Of a stretch of 64,000 nt of DNA, positions 26,538 to 35,237 are shown in pieces (within the stretch, counting starts at the first letter, position 1; every line of letters starts with the position of its first letter). A model generated the notes under the pieces. That model was given only the letters and a program-made list of their open reading frames with translations, searched no databases and was not told where the DNA came from. The stretch is from Paludibacteraceae bacterium (GTDB taxonomy: Bacteria > Bacteroidota > Bacteroidia > Bacteroidales > Paludibacteraceae). The stretch is taken from contig JARLGW010000001.1 of the NCBI GenBank assembly GCA_031292565.1, forward strand, positions 248,001 through 312,000. The letters are read 5' to 3'. A program made the translations under genes and the position numbers.

Positions 26538-28964
26538 ATGAAAAACATTTCTATGAAAAACTGTGCTAAGATCCTGACTTCATTGGGATTATTGTTATTC
26601 ACATCGCCCCTGTTTGCAAGTGATGCAGATCTTAAAATTCCAGATCTACACGATGGGCATTTCCCCTTATTCTTTAATTTAAGTGCTTTCAATCTATTAT
26701 TTTACGGTTCCTTCGTTATTATAGGCACGCTGGGTATCAGTATGTATTTAAGAGGTAAAGTAAAAAGAATGCCGGCTCACAAATCAATGCTTGATGTGGC
26801 CGATACCATTTATCACACCTGCCGCACGTACTTGATTCAACAAGGTAAATTTCTAGCCATTCTATTTGGAATTATTTCCATTGCCATGGTGTTTTACCTT
26901 TCTATGGCAAACGAAGGCGGTGCTATTTCTACACCCATTGTAATCCTTTTTGTTTTATTCTTTTCCTTAATAGGTATCATAGGGTCGTATGCCGTGGCAT
27001 GGTATGGCATTCGTATCAACACGTATGCCAATGCACGTACAGCATTTGCCGCGCTAAAAAGAAGGCCGTGGGATGTGGTAAATATCCCGTTACGTTCGGG
27101 TATCTCCATCGGGCTGTTCCTTATATCATTAGAACTTGTGATGATGGTTATCATCCTGCTGTTTGTACCTCGCGAAATCGTTGGATACTGCTTTCTTGGC
27201 TTTGCCATTGGCGAATCGCTTGGAGCTTCCGTACTTCGTATTGCAGGTGGAATTTTTACCAAAATTGCAGACATCGGTTCGGACTTAATGAAAATTGTAT
27301 TTAAGGTGGATGAAGACGACCCTCGCAACCCGGGTGTAATTGCCGACTGTACGGGTGACAATGCCGGCGACAGCGTGGGCCCTACCGCCGATGCGTTTGA
27401 AACCTATGGTGTAACAGGTGTGGCGTTAATCTCGTTCATCACCCTAGCCATCAACGACGTAAGCCTGCAAGCCAAGTTGATTGTATGGATTTTCGGTATG
27501 CGCTTCCTGATGGATATTTTTTCAGGTATCTCCTACTTTATCAATCAAGCTATATCGGAAGCAAAATACGGAAAGAAACTGGAATTTGATTTTGAAGCTC
27601 CTTTATCACGCTTAATTAGAATTGCCGCCGTTTCGTGTATTTCCATTAGCTTTATTATGAGCTATTTCTTAATAGGCGACCTTCCCGAAGGATTGTGGTG
27701 GAAACTAGCTTCCATTATAAGTTGCGGAACCTTAGCCGCCGTGTTAATACCCGAATTTACAAAAGCATTTACCTCTTCCAAGTCAAAACATGTACACGAA
27801 ATAGTAGAAGCATCCAACGAAGGTGGTGCCTCGCTTACCATCTTATCCGGTATTGTGGCCGGCAATTTCTCTGCTTACTGGAAAGGCATGTTAATGGTAG
27901 GCTTAATGACCATTGCCTACTTTATAAGTAACTTGCCAGGTATGGGACAGATTGAATATGCCCCTATCTTTGCTTTCGGACTGGTGGCTTTCGGATTCCT
28001 ATGTATGGGGCCGGTAACTATTGCCGTGGACAGCTATGGGCCGGTAACGGACAACGCTCAATCGGTATTTGAACTTTCGCAAATAGAACAGATCCCGGGA
28101 ATTAAAGAAGAAATAAAACGCGACTTCGGTTTTGAACCCGATTTTGAAACAGGCAAACATTATCTTGAAGCAAACGATTCGGCGGGTAACACATTTAAAG
28201 CTACAGCAAAACCCGTGTTAATAGGTACCGCCGTGGTAGGTTCTACTACCATGATTTTCTCCATCATTTTATTACTAAAGAAAACGGGCATGTTGAATCT
28301 CGACTTAACACATGCACCCGTACTACTTGGATTGATTACCGGGGGAGCCATGATATTCTGGTTTTCGGGAGCATCCATACAAGCTGTAACAACAGGAGCT
28401 TACCGTGCGGTTGAGTTTATCAAAAAGAATATGAAGCTAGATAAAACATCGGCCGACAGAGAAGATTCCATCGCCGTAGTGAAAATTTGTACCCAATATG
28501 CACAAGCAGGCATGTGGAATATATTTATCACGTTGATGACTGCTACGTTGGCTTTTGCCTTGTTCGACCCCAACTTCTTCGTGGCCTATTTGATGTCTAT
28601 TGCCGTATTCGGTTTATTTCAGGCAATTTATATGGCCAATGCCGGAGGTGCCTGGGATAATGCTAAAAAACTGGTGGAAGTTGACATGAAAATGAAAAAC
28701 ACACCACTACATGAAGCTACCGTGATTGGCGACACCGTGGGCGACCCATTTAAAGACACTTCTTCGGTGGCCTTGAACCCGATTATCAAATTCTCAACCT
28801 TGTTTGGCTTACTGGCAGTAGAAATTGCTGTTAAGATGTCCGATATAAGCGAAGGCGGAAAACACTCTTATTCCACCCTACACTTCGTTATTGGAGGAAT
28901 ATTGCTGCTTATTTCCATGTATTTTGCATGGCGTTCGTTCTACAAAATGAGAATAAAAAAATAA
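26538..28964 (+). CDS. Divergent K+-independent-type membrane pyrophosphatase
   Basis: 808 residues. It has an extra hydrophobic N-terminal segment resembling a signal peptide (ILTSLGLLLFTSPLFASDAD), then about 16 membrane helices. Catalytic motifs are DIGSDLMKIVFKVDEDDPRN, CTGDNAGDSVGPTADAFETY and [27 protein letters not shown] places Lys554 where K+-independent enzymes have Lys. These features fit the evolutionarily divergent group of membrane pyrophosphatases described for Chlorobium-type bacteria as Na+-regulated proton pumps (family knowledge; the ion is not provable here). Divergent from the carboxyltransferase gene. Confidence 0.9.
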   Translation: MKNISMKNCAKILTSLGLLLFTSPLFASDADLKIPDLHDGHFPLFFNLSAFNLLFYGSFVIIGTLGISMYLRGKVKRMPAHKSMLDVADTIYHTCRTYLIQQGKFLAILFGIISIAMVFYLSMANEGGAISTPIVILFVLFFSLIGIIGSYAVAWYGIRINTYANARTAFAALKRRPWDVVNIPLRSGISIGLFLISLELVMMVIILLFVPREIVGYCFLGFAIGESLGASVLRIAGGIFTKIADIGSDLMKIVFKVDEDDPRNPGVIADCTGDNAGDSVGPTADAFETYGVTGVALISFITLAINDVSLQAKLIVWIFGMRFLMDIFSGISYFINQAISEAKYGKKLEFDFEAPLSRLIRIAAVSCISISFIMSYFLIGDLPEGLWWKLASIISCGTLAAVLIPEFTKAFTSSKSKHVHEIVEASNEGGASLTILSGIVAGNFSAYWKGMLMVGLMTIAYFISNLPGMGQIEYAPIFAFGLVAFGFLCMGPVTIAVDSYGPVTDNAQSVFELSQIEQIPGIKEEIKRDFGFEPDFETGKHYLEANDSAGNTFKATAKPVLIGTAVVGSTTMIFSIILLLKKTGMLNLDLTHAPVLLGLITGGAMIFWFSGASIQAVTTGAYRAVEFIKKNMKLDKTSADREDSIAVVKICTQYAQAGMWNIFITLMTATLAFALFDPNFFVAYLMSIAVFGLFQAIYMANAGGAWDNAKKLVEVDMKMKNTPLHEATVIGDTVGDPFKDTSSVALNPIIKFSTLFGLLAVEIAVKMSDISEGGKHSYSTLHFVIGGILLLISMYFAWRSFYKMRIKK

Positions 28965-28986
28965 TATTAAAACTTATTAAAAGATA

Positions 28987-29021
28987 AAAACCTGCCATAT
29001 CTTAAAGATATGGCAGGTTTT
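28987..29021. repeat. Palindromic hairpin repeat, copy R5
   Basis: Perfect 17-bp arms AAAACCTGCCATATCTT and AAGATATGGCAGGTTTT around one A. Combines the inner CCATATCTT of R1/R2 with a different outer arm. It lies 22 bp after the second pyrophosphatase and may serve as its terminator. Confidence 0.8.
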
Positions 29022-29043
29022 GCATTTCTAATAACCTTACTAA

Positions 29044-29075
29044 AAGCCTCCAAGTTTTCAAAACTTAGCCGGCTT
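29044..29075. repeat. Degenerate hairpin repeat, copy R6
   Basis: Left arm AAGCCTCCAAGTTTT, right arm AAAACTTAGCCGGCTT. The two arms correspond to two different family variants (CCAAG and GCTAAG), so pairing is interrupted. It lies just after the stop of the small gene ending at 29083 (minus). Confidence 0.6.
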
Positions 29076-29082
29076 ACAAATA

Positions 29083-29364
29083 TTATTTCGTAATAGCGCC
29101 TATTTCATCGCTTATTTTCTGTAAAGCTTTTTCCCAGTCGGACTTTAATTTAGCATAATAGCGTTTAGAACCCGCTTTCGCCTCATCCCCTTTTAGCCCT
29201 GTTTTTTCACTAAATTCTTTTTCCAACGCTATAATTTCAGCTAGCACTTTTTCCACCTTTTTCTCATCGGTCGATGGTATCAGAGCGAAAAGGATACAAC
29301 ACTCGGAAAACAAATCATCACAAACTTGATGAATATTCTTTTTTAATTCTCTACGACTTGGCAT
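29083..29364 (-). CDS. Conserved small protein of unknown function
   Basis: 93 residues, largely helical and charged. Begins MPSRRELKKNIHQVCDDLFS, followed by ECCILFALIPSTDEKKVEKV and a Lys/Glu-rich C-terminus with KRYYAKLKSDWEKAL. No membrane segment or signal peptide. I recall similar short uncharacterised proteins starting MPxRRxLKK in Bacteroidales, but no function. Convergent with the second pyrophosphatase and divergent from the beta-helix lipoprotein. Confidence 0.65.
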   Translation of the reverse strand: MPSRRELKKNIHQVCDDLFSECCILFALIPSTDEKKVEKVLAEIIALEKEFSEKTGLKGDEAKAGSKRYYAKLKSDWEKALQKISDEIGAITK

Positions 29365-29466
29365 AATGTTAATTGTAAATATTTACACAAATATACTTTA
29401 TTTATTCTTAACCGAAAGGATAAGCAAGTTTTCAGGGTAAAAAGTAGCAAAAACTAAGTTTTCTTG

Positions 29467-29474
29467 TAAATTTG
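29467..29474 (+). promoter_or_regulatory. -7 element of the beta-helix lipoprotein gene
   Basis: TAAATTTG matches TAnnTTTG and lies 25 bp before ATG 29499. It overlaps the upstream in-frame TTG (29472), which therefore is unlikely to be the start. No convincing -33 box. Confidence 0.45.
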
Positions 29475-29498
29475 CGGTTGAATCTTCTACCGTATTAT

Positions 29499-30914
29499 AT
29501 GAAACAAAACCATTGGGTGCTTGCCTTCGTGCTATTCTTTACTGCTATACTTACCTGCTCGTGCTCGGATGATAAAATATCCACTAGCTCAAGCGATAAG
29601 TTAAGTTTCTCTGCCGAAACGGTTTCTTTTGATACGGTGTTTTCCACCATTACATCCGTCACAGCGAAAATAAAAGTTTACAACCATAATTCCGACGCGG
29701 TAAACATTTCATCCATATCCTTGGGTGGAGGATCCAACTCCAATTTCAAAATAAACGTATCAGGCCGAACCAGTTCATCCCAAAGCTTTTCTGATATTGA
29801 ATTGAGAGCAAAAGACAGCATGTACATCTTTGTAAATATAACCGTGAACCCTACCAGCCAAAACTCCCCGGTGCTTATCAAGGACTCTATCCGATTTACC
29901 ATCAATGGCAACCAGCAATATGTAAATCTAGCCGCATACGGACAAGACGTAATTATTTTAAGAAACAAAAACATAACAACCGACACCACCTTAACCGGCG
30001 AAAAGCCATTCCTTATTTACGGCAACCTCACCGTGGCACAAGGTAAAACCCTTACCGTGACGCAAGGATGTAAATTGTATTTCCATTACAATGCCGAAGT
30101 GGTGATAAACGGTAATCTGAACGCCGTGGGTACTTTAGATAAACCAATCGTGTTCAGAGGCGACCGCATGGATTACCTCTTTGAAGGCGTACCATACGAT
30201 ACCCTTTCAGGTCAATGGAAAGGTATCCGGCTAAACTCACCAACAGGTGTACATAACATGGAATACGTCACTATTAAAAGTGCAAAAACAGGTATTGCCA
30301 TCACCGGAAGCAGCAGCGCCACCCCTCAATTAACCATCAAAAATTCAACCATCCACAACATGGATTCTTGCGGAATTATGGCTCAAAATGCCAATATAAC
30401 AGCCATTAACAACCAAATATCCAATTGTGCTCAAAATTGTATTTACCTGCTGGGCGGAAGTTATAATTTCATACATTGCACCATTGCCGGCTATTACCCC
30501 ACTGTAGGCAGAAAAGATGTAGCCGTGCAAATAAGAAACTACGATAGCTCAAACGCCCTCTACCCTATTAGCGAAGCCAACTTCAAAAACTGTATCATTT
30601 TCGGCTCGTATAGCAACGAAGTATCGCTGAAGAATAACACGAATGCCACCTTTGGGGTAAATTTCTTTAACTGCCTCATTGCAGGCAGCAGCTCGACCGA
30701 CAGCTACTATACCAACACCGTATGGGGAAATTATACTCAAACCGTTTTTGTTAACACCCTAACTTATCCCTACAATTTCAAATTGCACCAAAGCTCACCG
30801 GCCATCAACACAGCTGATATGACGGTGGCCAACCTGTATCCGACTGACAAAAACGGGGTAAGCCGCGTAGCCGACGAAAAGGCTGATATAGGTGCCTACG
30901 AATATGTTCCGTAA
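29499..30914 (+). CDS. Lipoprotein with right-handed parallel beta-helix repeats
   Basis: 471 residues. Signal peptide of lipoprotein type (MKQNHWVLAFVLFFTAILTC, then SCSDDK). An immunoglobulin-like region (about 30-140: TVFSTITSVTAKIKVYNHNS) is followed by a Pro-poor region of short beta repeats rich in Asn and Gly (about 150-470: LTIKNSTIHNMDSCGIMAQN, QISNCAQNCIYLLGGSYNFI), as in right-handed beta-helix proteins. It ends with ADIGAYEYVP, a common end in such surface proteins. Function unknown; may bind polysaccharide. It is followed after 12 bp by an EEP-family gene, probably co-transcribed. Confidence 0.7.
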   Translation: MKQNHWVLAFVLFFTAILTCSCSDDKISTSSSDKLSFSAETVSFDTVFSTITSVTAKIKVYNHNSDAVNISSISLGGGSNSNFKINVSGRTSSSQSFSDIELRAKDSMYIFVNITVNPTSQNSPVLIKDSIRFTINGNQQYVNLAAYGQDVIILRNKNITTDTTLTGEKPFLIYGNLTVAQGKTLTVTQGCKLYFHYNAEVVINGNLNAVGTLDKPIVFRGDRMDYLFEGVPYDTLSGQWKGIRLNSPTGVHNMEYVTIKSAKTGIAITGSSSATPQLTIKNSTIHNMDSCGIMAQNANITAINNQISNCAQNCIYLLGGSYNFIHCTIAGYYPTVGRKDVAVQIRNYDSSNALYPISEANFKNCIIFGSYSNEVSLKNNTNATFGVNFFNCLIAGSSSTDSYYTNTVWGNYTQTVFVNTLTYPYNFKLHQSSPAINTADMTVANLYPTDKNGVSRVADEKADIGAYEYVP

Positions 30915-30926
30915 AAGGCCTCCACG

Positions 30927-31955
30927 ATGAAACATATTCTTGTAGCAATACTATGCATCATTTGTTCCGGGTATCTGCATGCCAAAAAGAAAGCAGACGC
31001 ACTACGGATTATGTGCTATAACACCGAAAACTTCTTTGACTGCGAACACGATAGCCTAAAGAACGACCAGGATTTTACACCCGAAGGATTATATCATTGG
31101 ACACCCTACAAGTTCAAAAAAAAGCAAATCAACGTAGCGCAGGTAATTATCTCAATTGGTAGGCATAATATGCCTGCTTTGGTAGGACTCTGCGAGATTG
31201 AAAACGACAAGGTGCTAAGAGAACTTACTCAAAATTCAGCACTAAAAAATAAATACAAATATATTCATCAGGAATCGCCCGATTTGAGAGGAGTTGACGT
31301 GGCATTGCTATACCTGCCCTGTAAATTTACCCCCATAAAAAAAGAATTTATACAGATAAACTTCCCAAACGACCCGGCAACTAAAACACGAGACATCCTG
31401 TACACTACCGGAATACTTGCAAACGGCAATACCCTGCATGTTTTCGTCTGCCATTTTCCATCCCGTTATAAAAAGGAAAGCTCTGATGATAAACGAATCT
31501 ATGTAGCATCCGTGTTACGTGGCAAGGTGGATAGCATCTACCGACAATCACCTAAAGCCGACATCCTTATCATGGGCGATTTTAATAACAACCCTACCGA
31601 CAAAAGCATTAGCGGCACGCTGAAAGCCCTCACACCGGAAGGTGAAATAAAGCCCGGTAATTTATACAACCTGTATTACAACTATCAAGGCAAAAGCAAC
31701 ATAGGTACATATAAATACAAAGGGCAATGGAGCCTGTTCGACCAAATTATTGTGTCCGGCAATATACTTTCACCCTCAAGTAAAACCTTTGCGAATAAAA
31801 ACAAGGCAAAGATTTATAGCCCCGGCTTTTTGTTGGACGACGACATTAAATACGGTGGAACAAAACCTTTTAGAACCTACAAGGGCTTAAAATACAACGA
31901 TGGTTATAGCGACCACCTACCTGTTTATTTAGACATAATCACGAAAAAAAAATAA
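30927..31955 (+). CDS. Exported endonuclease/exonuclease/phosphatase family protein
   Basis: 342 residues with an N-terminal signal peptide (MKHILVAILCIICSGYLHA). Catalytic motifs of the EEP superfamily are present: CYNTENFFDC (Asn), GLCEIEN (metal-binding Glu), CHFPSR, GDFNNNP (Asp, Asn) and SDHLPV (Asp-His). The substrate may be nucleic acid, phospholipid or a phosphorylated metabolite; the periplasmic location and context do not decide. It sits 12 bp after the lipoprotein gene and 4 bp before the LutA-like gene, so the three are probably one operon. Confidence 0.8.
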   Translation: MKHILVAILCIICSGYLHAKKKADALRIMCYNTENFFDCEHDSLKNDQDFTPEGLYHWTPYKFKKKQINVAQVIISIGRHNMPALVGLCEIENDKVLRELTQNSALKNKYKYIHQESPDLRGVDVALLYLPCKFTPIKKEFIQINFPNDPATKTRDILYTTGILANGNTLHVFVCHFPSRYKKESSDDKRIYVASVLRGKVDSIYRQSPKADILIMGDFNNNPTDKSISGTLKALTPEGEIKPGNLYNLYYNYQGKSNIGTYKYKGQWSLFDQIIVSGNILSPSSKTFANKNKAKIYSPGFLLDDDIKYGGTKPFRTYKGLKYNDGYSDHLPVYLDIITKKK

Positions 31956-31959
31956 TAGC

Positions 31960-32679
31960 ATGAAAGTCCAACTTTTTATACCCTGCTACATCGACCAGTT
32001 GTACCCTGAAACAGGATTCAACACCATCAAGGTACTTGAAAAAGCAGGTTGTGATGTGATTTATAACCCCAACCAAACCTGTTGCGGGCAACCTGCCTTT
32101 AATAGCGGTTATTGGGACGAAAGCCGAAACCTGGCAACCAAGTTTTTACACGATTTTACCCTCGACTTACCTATTGTAACACCATCCGGTTCATGCTCCG
32201 GTTTCGTTATACACCAATACCCTAAACTGTTTAAAGACAGTAAGCAACAACTGGAACAAGCCCAAACAATAGGCAAAAACATGTATGAACTGTCCGATTT
32301 TTTGGTAAACGTGTTGAAGATAGACAACTTCGGTTCCAGCTTCCCTCACAAGGTTACTTACCACGACTCCTGCTCCGCATTGCGCGAATATGGCATCAAG
32401 GATGAACCACGCCAATTGCTGTCGAACGTAGAAGGATTAACTCTAATCGAAATGGAGGAACCTGAAACCTGCTGCGGATTTGGCGGAACATTTTCAATCA
32501 AAAACCCAGCAATATCAACCGCGATGGCTGATAAGAAAACGATTAACGCCTTAGCCACAGGAGCTGAATTTATTGTCAGCACCGAAGCCTCCTGCCTAAT
32601 GAACATCAACAGCTACTGCCAACGCAACAACCTCCCCATAAAAGGAATACATTTGGCTGATATACTTGCCGCTTTTTAA
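31960..32679 (+). CDS. LutA/YkgE-like (Fe-S)-binding oxidoreductase subunit
   Basis: 239 residues with two CCG domains. Motifs are CCGQPAFNSGYWDESR (about 41-56) and CCGFGGTFSIKNP (about 172-184), each with upstream cysteines (PCYIDQLYP, SCSA). Such subunits bind iron-sulfur clusters in lactate utilisation (LutA), heterodisulfide reductase and glycolate oxidase complexes. The partners lutB and lutC are not next to it, so the role in lactate oxidation is not confirmed. It starts 4 bp after the EEP gene. Confidence 0.85.
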   Translation: MKVQLFIPCYIDQLYPETGFNTIKVLEKAGCDVIYNPNQTCCGQPAFNSGYWDESRNLATKFLHDFTLDLPIVTPSGSCSGFVIHQYPKLFKDSKQQLEQAQTIGKNMYELSDFLVNVLKIDNFGSSFPHKVTYHDSCSALREYGIKDEPRQLLSNVEGLTLIEMEEPETCCGFGGTFSIKNPAISTAMADKKTINALATGAEFIVSTEASCLMNINSYCQRNNLPIKGIHLADILAAF

Positions 32680-32751
32680 TGGTACGCTTTACTAAATGAA
32701 AAAGAATAACTACTTTTACAATATCTTTAAAACTCAAAAACTACACGCATT

Positions 32752-33081
32752 ATGAAAGATCAAGACGATTTGGTTTTCGACGAAGACGAAGCCGTAAAAT
32801 ACATCCTAAAAAATCTTCCTTCGGAGTATAAAAATAAAATATCCTCCGACGACATTGATTACGTGCTTGATGTTATGTACGAATATTATGAAAGCAACGG
32901 TTTTATTGAAGAAGATTCAGCAGAAGAAGCAAACATTGATGAAGAAGAGATGTTCAACTTCATTATGAAAACCATAAAGAAAGAAAAAGAAGTAACTATT
33001 ACGGAAGAAGAACTTCAACTAATTATTGACGGCGAATTTGAATACGGCAAATCCATTGGCGTTTACAAAGAAGCCGAATAA
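32752..33081 (+). CDS. Acidic conserved hypothetical protein
   Basis: 109 residues, rich in Glu and Asp (DEDEAVKYILKNLPSEYKNK and EEDSAEEANIDEEEMFNFIM). Predicted helical, no membrane segment, no signal peptide. It resembles small acidic proteins of Bacteroidales that I cannot assign to a function. A TACTTTTA sequence upstream, near 32710, is close to a -7 element. Followed by a perfect hairpin at 33101-33135. Confidence 0.6.
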   Translation: MKDQDDLVFDEDEAVKYILKNLPSEYKNKISSDDIDYVLDVMYEYYESNGFIEEDSAEEANIDEEEMFNFIMKTIKKEKEVTITEEELQLIIDGEFEYGKSIGVYKEAE

Positions 33082-33100
33082 TCTATTATCATCATATTTT

Positions 33101-33135
33101 ATTTTAGTTGTAAAACGTTGTTTTACAACTAAAAT
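33101..33135 (+). terminator. Hairpin, probable terminator
   Basis: Perfect 16-bp stem ATTTTAGTTGTAAAAC (33101-33116) with its complement (33120-33135) and a 3-nt loop. The tail is not a clean T run. Confidence 0.5.
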
Positions 33136-33162
33136 TAGAACTGAAAACTTGATTTATTTTTA

Positions 33163-34185
33163 GTGAAAACAGCTGTTGTCATATTAAACTATAACGGGAA
33201 AAATTTTTTGGAAAAATTTCTGGATAGTGTGGTTCGTTATTCCTCCCTACTCGATGTGGCTATTTATGTGGCCGATAATGGTTCAACAGATGATTCCGTA
33301 GCCTATTTGCAACAGAATTATCCGACCATACATCTTATCCTTTTAACCCGAAACTTTGGTTTTGCCGAAGGATACAATCAGGCATTGAAACAAATTGATG
33401 CTGAATATTATGTACTGCTAAATTCGGATGTGGAAGTAAGTCCTTGTTGGATTGAGCCCATTATCAGCTACATGGACGCTCATCCGAAAGCAGCAGCCTG
33501 TCAACCTAAAATAAAAGCATTTCATGACAAAACTCGCTTTGAACATGCCGGTGCAGCAGGCGGATTTATAGACAAATATGGGTTCCCCTTTTGCCGTGGC
33601 AGGGTAATGGGAACAACGGAAATGGACAACGGACAATACAACACCATTGCCGAAGTGTTTTGGGCTACCGGGGCTTGCCTCTTTATCCGAAGCAACGATT
33701 ATTGGAACGTAGGCGGACTTGATGGCGACTTTTTTGCCCACATGGAAGAAATAGACCTATGCTGGCGATTAAAAAGCAGGGGGAAACAAATCTTTTGCAT
33801 CCCGCAAAGCACCATTTATCATGTAGGAGGAGGAACATTAAAAGTGGAAAGCCCACAAAAAACATATTTAAATTTCCGCAACAATTTGCTGATGCTCTAC
33901 AAAAATTTGCCTGAAAACGAGGTAAATAAAACTATATTTACACGTATGCTCATTGATTTTACCGCAGTTGCCAAATTCCTGTTTTTTGGAAAAATTGCAA
34001 ACGTGAGGAGTGTATGGAACGCGCATCAGGATTTCAAAAAAATGAAACCCGCCTTTTTGTCCAAAAGAAAAGAAAACCTAACCCGACAAACCGAGAAAAA
34101 TTTAACCGGGAAATTAAATAAAAGTATCTTATTCCTGTTCTATGCAAAACGGAATAAAAAGTACTCCGATATTCATTGGAAATAA
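33163..34185 (+). CDS. Family 2 glycosyltransferase (rhamnosyltransferase-like)
   Basis: 340 residues, GTG start. GT-A fold with VVILNYNGKNFLEKFLDSV at the N-terminus, ADNGSTDDSV and the DxD in LLNSDVEVSPCW. A middle part FWATGACLFIRSNDYWNVGG and EEIDLCWRLKSRGK is typical of the WbbL/rhamnosyltransferase group. The C-terminal part is basic without strong membrane helices. A role in lipopolysaccharide or glycan assembly is likely; the sugar is unknown. Adjacent to galE and a nucleotidyltransferase gene on the opposite strand, which supply activated sugars. Confidence 0.85.
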   Translation: MKTAVVILNYNGKNFLEKFLDSVVRYSSLLDVAIYVADNGSTDDSVAYLQQNYPTIHLILLTRNFGFAEGYNQALKQIDAEYYVLLNSDVEVSPCWIEPIISYMDAHPKAAACQPKIKAFHDKTRFEHAGAAGGFIDKYGFPFCRGRVMGTTEMDNGQYNTIAEVFWATGACLFIRSNDYWNVGGLDGDFFAHMEEIDLCWRLKSRGKQIFCIPQSTIYHVGGGTLKVESPQKTYLNFRNNLLMLYKNLPENEVNKTIFTRMLIDFTAVAKFLFFGKIANVRSVWNAHQDFKKMKPAFLSKRKENLTRQTEKNLTGKLNKSILFLFYAKRNKKYSDIHWK

Positions 34186-34186
34186 A

Positions 34187-34215
34187 AAAACCGAAAAGCT
34201 AAGCTTTTCGGTTTT
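34187..34215. terminator. Bidirectional terminator between GT2 and galE
   Basis: Perfect 14-bp stem AAAACCGAAAAGCT (34187-34200) with AGCTTTTCGGTTTT (34202-34215) and a one-base centre. The galE stop codon lies inside the hairpin. Confidence 0.75.
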
Positions 34216-35233
34216 CATTTATCTTTTGTTCCCATTTCCATGAAGACATCAACGTCTCTTCAATAGAAACTTCAGCCTTCCAGCCTAATATTTTATTTGC
34301 TCTTTCGGGGTTTGCCCACACTTTTTCAATATCACCTTTACGTCGGGCAACCACCTCATAAGGTAATTTGATACCCGTGGCAATTTCAAAAGCATGAATC
34401 AATTCAAAAACCGATAGTCCTTTACCTGTACCGATATTAAAATATTCCAATGGTTGATCCTGAGTTCCGTTAAGCATGCGGTTAACAGCAAAAACATGTG
34501 CTTTGGCCAAATCCACCACGTTGATATAATCGCGAATGCAACTACCGTCAGGCGTATTATAATCATCGCCATAAACGCTCAATTTGTCGCGTAAACCAAT
34601 AGCTGTTTGAGTAATGTATGGTACCAAATTAGTAGGTACCCCGTGAGGCAACTCTCCTATTTCAGCCGAAGGATGGGCTCCAATCGGATTAAAGTAACGT
34701 AGAATAATACTTTGCATACAACAACAGCCTGAATTGATAACATCTCTGATTATCTCTTCACACACTTGCTTGGTATTACCATAAGGAGATGTAGCCGGTT
34801 TTGTAGGAGCAGTTTCGTCAACAGGCAATGCATCAGGCTGTCCATACACGGTACATGACGAAGAAAAAAGAATCCTCTTTACCCCGTGAATAGGCATTAA
34901 ATCCAAAATATTCATCAACCCGTTTACATTATTCCGATAATATAAAACAGGTTTCTCTACCGACTCTCCTACCGCTTTACTGGCTGCAAAATGGATGATA
35001 GCATCAATCCCTTCATATTTGGAAAACAAATGATCCATGCCCACGTAATCCAAACAATCCAGATTCTCAAAATGTGGTTTTATCCCGGTTATACGTTCTA
35101 TTCCCGCTATGGCATCAATGCTTGAGTTAGACAAATTATCAACAACAATAACCTTATATCCGGCATTTTGCAGTTCGACAACCGTATGAGAACCAATATA
35201 GCCGGAACCGCCTGTAACTAAAATCTTTTTCAT
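34199..35233 (-). CDS. galE: UDP-glucose 4-epimerase
   Basis: 344 residues. Interconverts UDP-glucose and UDP-galactose with NAD. Rossmann motif GGSGYIGSHT (residues 8-17), catalytic SSSCTVYG and YGNTK (YxxxK), and the substrate region RYFNPIGAHPS. Length and motifs match classic GalE. Four bases separate it from the upstream nucleotidyltransferase gene, so they form an operon supplying nucleotide sugars. Convergent with the glycosyltransferase gene, with which it shares a terminator. Confidence 0.95.
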   Translation of the reverse strand: MKKILVTGGSGYIGSHTVVELQNAGYKVIVVDNLSNSSIDAIAGIERITGIKPHFENLDCLDYVGMDHLFSKYEGIDAIIHFAASKAVGESVEKPVLYYRNNVNGLMNILDLMPIHGVKRILFSSSCTVYGQPDALPVDETAPTKPATSPYGNTKQVCEEIIRDVINSGCCCMQSIILRYFNPIGAHPSAEIGELPHGVPTNLVPYITQTAIGLRDKLSVYGDDYNTPDGSCIRDYINVVDLAKAHVFAVNRMLNGTQDQPLEYFNIGTGKGLSVFELIHAFEIATGIKLPYEVVARRKGDIEKVWANPERANKILGWKAEVSIEETLMSSWKWEQKINENRKA

Positions 35234-35237
35234 TTGA

